Of a stretch of DNA of 64,000 nt, positions 42,353 to 60,500 are shown one piece after another (within the stretch, counting starts at the first letter, position 1; every line of letters begins with the position of its first letter). The notes under the pieces are model-generated. The model did not search any database. It was given only the letters and a program-made list of their open reading frames with translations, and was not told the DNA's origin. The translations under genes and the position numbers were made by a program. Source of the stretch: Antedon mediterranea (Eukaryota; Echinodermata; Crinoidea; Comatulida; Antedonidae); the NCBI RefSeq assembly GCF_964355755.1, contig NC_092672.1, positions 6,076,001-6,140,000 of the forward strand, given 5' to 3'.

Positions 42353-44380
42353 AATGTCAACGTTAAAAAACTGGCGATTTCAAATATACGTACGCAGGAC
42401 AATAATACATGTCGTTTACAGGAACGAATAAATAGACACTGTGATTTATGTACTCAACTAAAATTAGCACCCTATTACTTCCGAAAGAGAAACTTGTCAC
42501 AAAATAAGACCAATTGTTTAAGTCAAATTTAAACAAACTTAATTTGTGTTTTGTATGTAACATTAGGGTTGAGGGATGGGGAAGAGGATGGGTGCAAAGA
42601 GGAACAATGTTAAAATATATTCTTTATCCATTTAGTAACGAAATATTAATTGCTTTCATGTTTTACAAATAATATACCACTAAACACAGTATAACATTGC
42701 GATGTAATACTTTGTTGAAACTATCACCGTCCTAGTCGATTGAAATAGTACAGCACATGTAACGATACATCACTACGACGTGTATATGTTTATAATAATG
42801 TAAAACAATTTGTGAAAACCACCTCTATTCGGGGAAAATCATAAATTCGATTTAATCGTCAATAAATATTAAATTATCTAACTCAACTTAATTAGTAGGC
42901 CTAATGGTTTTCAATTGTTTCTTAGAGCCAATTGATACTTAAGTTGGTTCCTACCCTACCCACCAACGTTGTTCTGCGTTTAGGGCATGTGATGTACCGT
43001 AGGCCTCTCTACTAGTTTTACAACGCTACTCATGCCAGTGAGGGAAAGGTGATGATGTGGGTGGTTTAACTGCAATAATAAAGATTTGTACATAATATAC
43101 GGCGAGTGAAAACGCTAGCTCGATATCCGTTAAAAAAAAATTATATCCAACCTCTGCAGCACAGATTGAAAACAAAAATGGATCGAATTTCGAGTATACA
43201 GTACTGTACTTGCCTTTACGACGCCTGAGGGAATAGACACTTGTGAAACAGAGATTGGAATGTTCCATTCATCGCAAATCAATACATTTGTATAATCGTA
43301 TATTAAATCTATCAAAATAGTATTTTTTTAAGAAAATCGGCCTGTCTTCAACATTATGATGCTGTACTCTAGCTGTTCAACCAGTTTTCAGCTATTAAAA
43401 ACAATTATCGTAGGAGGAGATAGGAAAATGCGAAGCCTCCTCGTATTTTTGTGGCGGGTATTTTTCAAGATGGACATCCATTAGACAGTGTATACCACGA
43501 TCGGAAAACACCCCTATTTGGGGCAAATCGTTGAACCTAAATTCATTTTAATCGTCAATAACTAATTACCTAACTCAATTTAATTAGTAAACAGGGTTAC
43601 ATCAGATGGTTAAAATCAGTACCGAAAGTATGAACCAACTTTATATACCATCGAGTAAAAATTCTAGAAATAAACCGAGATTTACCGAATTTTGCCCTTA
43701 CGTAAATTTATATATAGATAACATATATATATATATATTTCAGTCAAAAGTGGTTACTATTGCATAATTTTCGAAAAATGACCGATTATCGACCCTTTTT
43801 TGTTGTTGACATAAATGGTTACTATACTATTGCATAATAAACTTGCGCAGAGACGAATAATGGGTTCTGCGCATGTCAATTGTGCTATAGTAACCACTTT
43901 TGACATATGTTTAAAACAACATTACACAGCTTGCTGTGCAATTAACACCATTGTTGTGCACTTGAATGGGTTTCCTATGACATAAATTCAATAATTTTGA
44001 ATATCTGAATATACCACAAGGTCTAAATAGCCCAAAAAGCTAAAAAAATGATATTTTAAAAATGTGTCAGTTGAGTCGTTCTTTCATGATATAGTACAGG
44101 AAAATTTTGGAAAATGACAAAATTTCGACCCTTTTATTTTTTGACTAGTTACTACGGCTCAATAAGATAACACAATATATGTGCATATATTGCAAAATTA
44201 TCGCATAATTATTGAAATAAAAAAAGTGGATATTTTGGGCATTTTTCTAAAAAATCCCTGTACTAATATAATAGTACAGGAAAATTTTCAAAAAATGACC
44301 AAATTTCGACCCTTTTATTTTTGACTAGTTACTATGGCTCAATAAGATGATATATATATATATATATATGTGCATATATG

Positions 44381-45929
44381 GCTATGGCAATGTTATTGCA
44401 GTTAAACAGGGAGTTGTCAGGAATTGAACCAGGGTCTCTCTGTATTCAATTACTATTATTATTAGGGGAGGGAGAGAGATACCGCCGGTCGTTGTCTTTG
44501 TGAAAGGGTGCGTAACTAATAAAATGGCTATGTTGACTGTATATGCTTTTACGCTCTAGCGTATTCGATATTCGTCGTCCTCCCCTAACCGTCGTGTTTC
44601 GTAAAGTCTCTAATGATTCATTACAACGACAAAGACATAAATACTTAATTATTATACTAATACAAAGCTCAATTTAATCACTACCAAACAGGACATTTTG
44701 TACATACAAAGGAGATTCTTCTAATAACAAATGGAATTTATACAAGTTACAATGATTTCTTCAATTTTTACTACCAAAATCCACATCCTTTCCCAAAAAA
44801 AAAATGGTGCTCCTTCCCATTTAATAATAAATCAAATTATTCACAGTTTAATAAATAAAAAATCACCATTGCTGTATTACATATTTAAATACAGTGGATC
44901 ATAATGTTAAAATCTCTCCACATTTTTGTTCATTTTCACGGCACATGGTATTTGCTAGTAAGAAGAAAAAATCAGACTTTATAGATGTTAGTATACAATG
45001 AATCACTATAGCTATTAACATGTTGCAGAGATGAAATCCCGTTGTTTTCATCAAATTAAAACTCTCATAATTAGGTATATTCACTATTTTAAAACCAGTA
45101 ATTCAGTGCATGACAATTGACATAACCTAAAAGCAACGTCTAAAAAAAATCAGACCGCTAACACTAACAGAGGATGAACATTTACAATATGCTCAAAACC
45201 ATTGCCAACATCGCCATGCTTTTAGTTGATTTAGTATTCTATTATTTTACAGGCAACGTATACTTTGTACAACATTAAGTTCACTCCAGATCACGGACAA
45301 TGGTTGATATTAAGTGAAATCATTTCAACATTCCAGTCACTACTATAACAAAAATCCATACATTTGTTTACAGACATCAAATTATGTTCAATAAATAAAC
45401 TCTTGATCAAGTATCTATGTAACATACATTGCCACAAACCTAATCTAAAAATGTACAGTTCTGTATACTAAAAAATCAAGGCTTGCTGATGGCTCCTCTA
45501 ATGGCTTGTAGGTTATCAATTACTCAAACATGGTTTACAAAAAGCAAATAAAAAAGCTATTTTCTCAGATTAGTTAGAAATAACTTACCATCCAACCAAC
45601 CAAATTAATCGACGGCTGATATTTAATTAACATAATTACCAAAAAATAAATAAACAGATTAAGCTAGTGTAATATAGATATAAAAAATGTTATATATATA
45701 TATACGTGATATGCTTCTTTTATTTGATTTCAAGAAGAAAATCACTAATTATTGACTATTATACAAATACGTTAGAATTAAAAGAATAAAAAGTGACGTA
45801 TGTAAACCAAATTCTCGGAGGCGAACCATCTGCTAGGGTGACAGACATCGCAACCTATGTGGGTGCAAAATGAGTTCTGGGATGTTTTCGTGAATGTTAG
45901 GACGATTTCTAGGCCTTACCAAACCGAGT
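44381..45929. other. Region downstream of PP1, probably partly its 3' UTR
   Basis: No coding exon is seen. Near 44400-44450 GGGAGTTGTCAGGAATTGAA...GGGTCTCTCTGTATTCAAT matches a repeat at about 63627-63675. The A/T-rich part nearer 45929 likely holds the PP1 3' UTR, but no poly(A) site can be fixed. Confidence 0.4.
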
Positions 45930-53570
<7,641 letters not shown>

Positions 53571-54298
53571 TCTAAATACGATCCCTAAATACTTAATGAA
53601 AATTATTTAAGATAAAAAAATAATTTACAACTTAAATTGATTTGATTTTAAAGGATTTTGACTGCCGTTTCCCTGCTTCAACCGGGAGACGTTTATATCC
53701 CCTGTCAACTTAAAAATGGCTGCCGTTAATGGTTCTGGTTGTGCGCAACAATAAATTATATCATTTCGAAAATCTTAATGATTCGTGACGTCATCTAATC
53801 CAAACGTCGTTAATACGCCCACTGTACTACGCAATACGAAAAATAGTTCCGTAAAATAAGCCAGAATTCTAATTGTTACAGAAGAATAAATTGTGCTAAT
53901 TATACAATATAACCTTACTTTTTCTATTCTCTGATTGAATTGTTACATCCAGTTATCGTTTAGCCTATATCATTCGTTGAATCTCCACTAGGCCTAGAAC
54001 AAATTTTTAATATCGAAAAATTAATTTCCCAAATGTTTCATTATTAATTAATGATATTGAAATATCAAACCGTTTGGTCTTTCAAACACTATGATCAATT
54101 ATTGTAAACTGATTGTTATCTTAATCATAAATTGTTACCTGTAAATATAAAGAATAATATATATACAGTAATAACTTCTTTTTTAAAACTTTTCTTTTAT
54201 GCATTTTTGGATAATTATTTATTTACCCCAATAATAATTTTTATTTTATCTGTAATAAAAGACAACCCATTTATATATCTATTAAGTGGCTTCTTCAA

Positions 54299-54453
54299 GG
54301 CTGTAGCAAGAGGTTAAAAACAGACGAGGAAAATATGCTTTAAATATAATTATCAAAATATAATATGACGATCTGTGCTGGGGAATTAGGGTGGGTAGTG
54401 AAAATTGAAAATTTCAGACGAGGCAAGAGCCTCATCTGCCTCATGCTACAGCC
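54299..54453. mobile_element. 155-bp MITE with GGCTGTAGCAWGAGG ends
   Basis: GGCTGTAGCAAGAGG at the left faces CCTCATGCTACAGCC at the right, and AGACGAGG occurs just inside both. It directly abuts the exon-like segment 54455-54556. Confidence 0.65.
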
Positions 54454-54454
54454 C

Positions 54455-54556
54455 TGTTCTTTCTGACTTATTTCTTCATCTATTGCTCTTTCAATCAGCT
54501 GTCTAAAAAACAGCATTTTCTGAGAAATTTCAATTCTCAATACTTCGTCCAATACT
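54455..54556 (-). pseudogene. Exon-like coding segment of unknown gene, cut by a MITE
   Basis: After a good acceptor (CATTTTACAG, 54557-54566) the - strand reads VLDEVLRIEISQKMLFFRQ and continues RAIDEEISQKEQ until the MITE begins. The composition is that of a helical, charged protein. No partner exons were found on either side. It may be an orphan exon of a dead gene. Confidence 0.3.
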
Positions 54557-55630
54557 CTGTAAAATGCATTCTAGTTGTCAGAGAAGTTTTTTTAATATTA
54601 ATATTATTGTAATAAAAAAATCAAAACAAAAAGTCATACACCAATTTTTTTAATTTGGCAAACAATTTATTTGAAAGTCTTCACTCAAACAATAATTCCA
54701 TCAAGCAAATTAACACATTGATGCAATCTTTTAATTTTTAAACACTCGATTAGATTTAGAAAAACAGTGAAAGATAAAACATTTTCCAGTTTATACTTTG
54801 ATTCAGATAAAGAATTAAACAAAATAATCTTAACTTGAACTTGATAAAATGCATACAGCAATTACACCCCCAGGGTATTAGAATGAGCGCCACCGTCGAA
54901 TGTGTGCTGCACGATTTGTACGAGAGCAATGCCACACTTACTCAATCATTTTACAGTATTTTAAAATGACTGCATAAAGTGTCAAACTGTATATACAAGA
55001 TTAGGTGCGAATCTCGCACAAATCATAGATACATCATCATCTAAACTAAATGGAATGCGCTAAGTTTAATACACAGCATCAACATGTGAGGCTATAGATA
55101 CAAATTATTTCCAATTGAATAGAAAAACCAGCACCGGTGATAACTACAAAAATCATTAAATATATATATATATATATACTTTACATAATACCATTTCAAA
55201 TTCATTGATAATGCAGTGTTGCGGTAATGTTAATACTAGAACATGATAGCGGAATGGAGAACATTTTTTATGTTCGAATGATGTAAACTAGTCTAGGTTG
55301 TAGAAAATGATTCAGCTTAAAATTTAAAAAAAAACTATTTTGGCACAAATGGCATGTCATACTTAAACATGAGCTGTTGTAGTTATGAAAAGAAATCAAA
55401 TCACCCACTGGTGATTAAAGGAATATTAATAACGCAAAAAGAAACAATATTTAAAGGTTTTTGGCAAGTCCTTGCATAACAATGATTTAAACATTTTTTT
55501 TATTATTTCATACACATCTAACAGAGAGTAACTTGCCAATTACAGAATGGATAAACTATTTTATAATTTATCGTGCTTATAAACATAGGGAGTGGTGGAG
55601 TTGGAAGAGGTGTGAGTTACAACCTTGGTA

Positions 55631-55695
55631 CTAGGTCAGGATTGAACACTGGACCTTTGGATTGGAAGGCAAGCATGTTATCCACCAAGCTACAA
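55631..55695 (-). mobile_element. tRNA-like head of a SINE
   Basis: On the - strand TAGCTTGGTGGATAACATGC matches a tRNA A-box region, CTTGCCTTCCAATCCAAAGG resembles an anticodon arm, and CAGTGTTCAATCCTGACC holds a B box. Acceptor-stem pairing is poor and the D- and T-arms are imperfect, so a SINE or tRNA pseudogene is more likely than a working tRNA gene. Confidence 0.55.
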
Positions 55696-56309
55696 TGTAT
55701 ATTATACTCGGTGTGTCCGAGTGGGTAGATCTGCTTCCTATACTAGTATTAACACTACAATACACTTAACAATTTAAACTTCATCAGATCAATAAAATGG
55801 AATACAAAAAGCACCTCCAACAACAAGGTATAACTTCCGACATAACCAACCAAATAGTACCGGTTATAAGCGTAAATTCAATCTAAATTAAATTGAATAA
55901 TGTTAAATAATATTTTCAATCTGGTAAATAAAATCACATACCACATCACTATAGTAAAAACTGTAAACAAACCAGGAAAATTAATTTAATTTTAGAATTA
56001 TGTATAAAAGAATTTATCCTCCAAATCAAATGGCAAACTTAACTGATATTAATATAATGTATTTATTATTTATAGTATTTCCTTTACATCTAATTTGCAA
56101 CTTCATGTAAGCCAAAACTATAGAAATAAATGGGAGAAAGGTAAGGCACAAGGGGTTTGAATCGGGTTTGTCTGGTCTGGTTCGAGTAATGGAAGGGTTA
56201 AATTGAAAAATGAATATTGAGAAACAGGAATGTTGTTAAAAGTTGTATTGCACTGTGAAAAAAGCAAGATTTCCAAAATTGAGTGAGCTTGAATTTTGAA
56301 CTGGCTAAA

Positions 56310-56456
56310 GGGTCTTTCACACCTGTTCCGGCACAGTTCCAGTCCGGCGGCAGAAAAATCAATCAAACATCAATGTTTCGTTTTCACACGGCTACATGCA
56401 TATCGATAGGTGCATATCCGTGTGGAGCGTCGTGAAAACAAAACAGGTGTGAAGGG
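56310..56456. mobile_element. MITE, GGGTCTTTCACACCTGTTCC family, copy 1
   Basis: GGGTCTTTCACACCTGTTCC at the left faces AAACAGGTGTGAAGGGTT at the right. Inside, TTTTCACACGGC and GTGTGGAGCGTCGTGAAAAC pair. Relatives lie at about 61700-61850 and 62926-63090. Confidence 0.75.
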
Positions 56457-57390
56457 TTTTTCAGGTAGGGATACATAACCACAGGATTTATGGCCCTATT
56501 CATGGTTGTGGTTGAGGAAGTTTATCGGGATAAGAAAAGAAAAGCTAACCAAATGATTGTGAACATACCATGAATCCCAGTGGTCTAATAGGATGTCTGT
56601 CTACATACTAAGTAGAATGTTCCTTGTTCAAGTCTTTAGGCAATTTTTTTCTTTCATATTGCTTGATTCAGCATTTTTATTGGGAAATTAAAATTTGTTT
56701 TTAGTTAGAATTAATATCTTAGTATTTTATTCATATTTTTATTTGTTTGTAATATATACTTTTAACCAATAAGGTAGTGCTTCATTCCTATCTAAATATT
56801 CTAATAACTAATTTTAGATGCTGAAATAATTGTAAATTCAAAGAAAACCATTAAAGCAGAAAAATCTAAAAATACTAAAAGCCAATAAATTATTTTTGAA
56901 ATACAAAATAAATATATTATTTATATACGCATACAAAATCAATTAGTAAATTGTGAGGCACATTTTATAATATTTTAGAGTACATTCTCCTAAAATATCA
57001 ATCCCATAACTATGAATAAAGTCAATATTTGGTATAACAGCTTTTGTAACACCAGAATACACGCGCTCATGGTTGAATACATCAATATCTAGATACCGAA
57101 TAGAATTTTCAGCTGTGTTGCATGATATGAGGAAGCTAACACAAGGGCGAAAGCAAGCAGTTTCTCATAAAAATTATTTTGCCCTGATTTTCCAAGATTA
57201 CATATTAGCTTGTTATTGAATATTAGTAACAGGTACTGTTTTGTGATTGTCCTTTGCTGGAGTAAAGATTGTCAGATCCTAAACAAAAATCATTGAATAC
57301 TGGCAATATTAATCTCAATATTTAGTACTTTGGGGATCTTGCTGTCATCAAATACTCAACATTTAGTACTTTATGTTGCTTGCTGCTACT

Positions 57391-57392
<2 letters not shown>

Positions 57393-57425
<33 letters not shown>

Positions 57426-57436
57426 GTCAATCATGA
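57393..57436. repeat. (AATC)n microsatellite
   Basis: About ten copies of AATC with one AGTC interruption. Confidence 0.95.
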
Positions 57437-57567
57437 CATCATTGCATTGATAAAAGCATCAAATCCATTCTCTTTAATTGTGGTGCCAGTTGTCCACAGA
57501 ACACCCTGCCATGATGATGGAGCCTTCCTGCGCAGGACAAGTGAATACATTTTCAACAAACCAAAAT

Positions 57568-60500
57568 TTAATAAGTCTGTTCGTCATCACAAGCATCAGT
57601 CCAATGGCCAAATTCTACAATAAAAAAAATAGATTAAATCGTACTGATATTCATGATTTTATTCAATACGCATTAAGCGGAAGAATTATGCAAGTTCTCA
57701 CCTTCGCATATATCACAATAAGCTCTCTCTTCAGTTCTGCTACCGTGGTAATTTGAAGGAGGCGGACTGTCAGAACTCGCCTGAAGAGGACAGTCTTCCG
57801 TATCGTGAAGGTCAAACACATCACAGATGTCACAGAATAACCTAGGAGGTGGCCCAGTTGGAAGCTCAAAACTGTAAAAGCAATTTTAATATAAAAATTG
57901 TAATTAATGCTCACAAGTTAGTGGCGGTTTCATCGCTGTTGGTTGTCAACTGAATAAAAAAAAAAAAGTAAAGAGATACAAACAAAAACAATAGACGCAG
58001 AGATTGCTAAAAACCCTCTTCTGTCTTCATGGGTAGCTGGTCCTATCACCCAATTTTAACTCTTTATGAATTGCTGCATACAATGTACTTTAAAATAACC
58101 AAAACAAAGTTGATAATCTTTCTAAAACAATTATTGTACTAGTATTTTCAACAAATGCTACTCACTCTATCGACAAATCATGGTTGCCGTTGATGGCGCC
58201 ATTTTCCATAACATCCAACTGCATTTTCAATTCATCGTTTTTCCTTTGCAGGTCAACGATAACCGAGTTTAGAAACTGTACCTGACCTTCAGCCGTTTCC
58301 TTCCCTTCTTTTAATGAGGCATAAATTTCATTATCTGTAAATAAAAACCAAACAAAACATTTTATATGTACGACGCCTTCCCTCATCAGCAGTCAGTCAT
58401 TTAGTAATTAGGCGGTAAATACATTTGTTATATAGTTTATGTTACTCTTTATACCAGGGGCTGTTGGTTGCAAGCTTCATTCGGAACACTTTGCGGACAA
58501 ATTATTTTGTTGTTTAACTTTTACCAACCGATAAACAAAAAATGACCTAATATTTTTGTATATAAATATCTAAATTCTATGTTCAATTGTAATCTTGTTT
58601 CTATTTCAATTTTAATGTCCCAATTCATAGACTTCGTTCAAAATCAATGTTACATGTTCAATTTTCCTGCGTTAATATCTGTAAGAATGGTATTTTTTGT
58701 AGAATTTATAACAAATGTGTTTGTCAAAATCCTGAATTAGATATCATTTATTGTGCCTTTTCTAAGTTGCAGTATATAGTCCATGAATTAGTTAATAACA
58801 CTGCTGCCAATCTATAGATTAGATTAACTTTTAGGCTTTTCTTTTTGTTATTTTTATTATGTGTATTCTTATTTATATCTATATTTTCATCCTGTAATTG
58901 ATGTATACACTGTCGGATGTGAAGGAATAAAGAGTAACATATATATTTCAGATATATATTTTAATGCAGTAGATTAACCTTGTTGATATAAAGTTTGAGG
59001 TACACCTGATATATTAGTTCTGAAAAGAACTGTTGAGTTTCTCAACGTTTCGATCAATTTGCTTTGATCGTCCTCAGGAGTGAGAATATACGTGTTGTAC
59101 CGCAACCTTTATATCAACATTTGATTTTGCCATGCAACAACTTGCAACAATAGATTAACCTTCCTTCCTCCACCAGAAATATATTTATAAAACAAATGAA
59201 TTTAGTTTGTACTCTTACCATCTGGGATGTATTTGTTATTACTTTCTTGGTGTTTCAACTCTGTTAGTTGTTGTTTTAAGTCAGCATTTGTGTCCTCTAC
59301 TTGGTCTAACCGGTCTTTGTAATTTTTCATTACAATACACTCTGCTTTTAAAGTAGTTATCTGAAAGTTAAAAACAGGTTGATAACTAAAAATTAACACA
59401 TTCATTTATTCAATATTTTAAAATTATTATATGTCATCATTAGTTGATGTCCAGAGTGATAATTTGTAGCTAAAGCTCTGTCTACACTATCCAAAAAAGT
59501 AGGATGTGCCAAAATATAGTAGCGAAAAGGCCAAATATGGTAGTAATCATCATCATCGTGTCCATATATGGGCACATTACATTTTGTTGTCACATAAACT
59601 TTGAGCTTAAAAGCTTTCCTTACCTCTGATCTACATTTCTCCATGTCTTTTTCTTTTCCTTCAACTAGTAAATTTGTAATTTCTAAATTTCTTTCCAAAG
59701 ATTTGATTTCAGATTTAAGACCCTCTGTTGATTTTGACTCGCTGTAAAATAAAACCAAGACAATATTACAAAACCTCCAACAGTGTTCAGCATGGTCAGT
59801 ATCAATGTTTTGTACAGTTTAAAAATCAGTGAAAAAGATCATAAATTGAAACACAAATTGTGTGTATTTCCAAATTCAAAATGTACATTACAGTACAGTA
59901 TTTGTTCATATAGCATGTTGTATTTATTTGTAAAACTTTTTTGCGACAGTAATGTTGATGACAATCAAATTTAAATTGTTTCCCTGGCTAGATCAATCAA
60001 CATTTTCATGAGGACTGGAGTGTATAAACTGTATAGCCGATTGATAAAGAATTAAGTTATAAAAATTGACTAACAAATGTATTTCATAACTTGTAAATAT
60101 TCCAATTGAATCTATTACACAATACCTCTTTCCATCATGTATGTAAAAGATTATTCATTATTATTATTTATTATTATTATTCATTATTTTATTTAATAAT
60201 ACAATGACAATTATTATTATTACAGTGTTAAACTATGCTGGTAGGGATTTAGGTTAAGAATGTATGACATTTCATTTGTATTACTTGTATAACTAAAATC
60301 TTGTCTAAATTATAGCAATATAGATGACCTAACAATTTGAAATGTATTATTTGTTGTTACAGTCTTGTTAAAGGTTATTGTACTGGATAAACAGTGTGTG
60401 CTGTAATTGGTTATAATATTTGCATATTAGAGACAGTGGCCATATTTACCATTCACACTTAGGCTAAGGGAAGCATCTCCTACGTAAGTGGATACAATTT

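Larger units (their letters stand above)
40545..44380. repeat. Mosaic repeat cluster between PRKRIP1 and PP1
   Basis: Three blocks recur in shuffled order. Block A (ACACAATATATGCGCATATA... ATTATTGAATTTTAAAAAGT) is near 40621, 41499, 41650, 41881 and 44168. Block B (AGTACAGGAAAATTTTC ... ACTAGTTACTATGGCTC) is near 40718, 41748, 44092 and 44273. Block C (ACATGCGCAGAGACGAATAA then TTCTGCGCATGT, a hairpin) is near 42003, 42227 and 43848. SINEs at 40805-41400 and a hairpin repeat at 42285-42352 are embedded. Confidence 0.8.
53571..57567. other. Intergenic region between PP1 and CLIP1 3' end
   Basis: Contains the PP1 upstream region (near 53571-53800, the only moderately GC-rich part, including a GGGAGACG stretch), an exon-like segment with an adjacent MITE (54299-54556), a tRNA-like SINE head (55631-55695), a MITE (56310-56456) and a CAAT microsatellite. 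No other gene is supported. Confidence 0.5.

Noticed and set aside
55631-55695. Functional tRNA gene
   Set aside because: A and B boxes are recognisable but the arms pair poorly and there is no clean acceptor stem or terminator; SINE head preferred.
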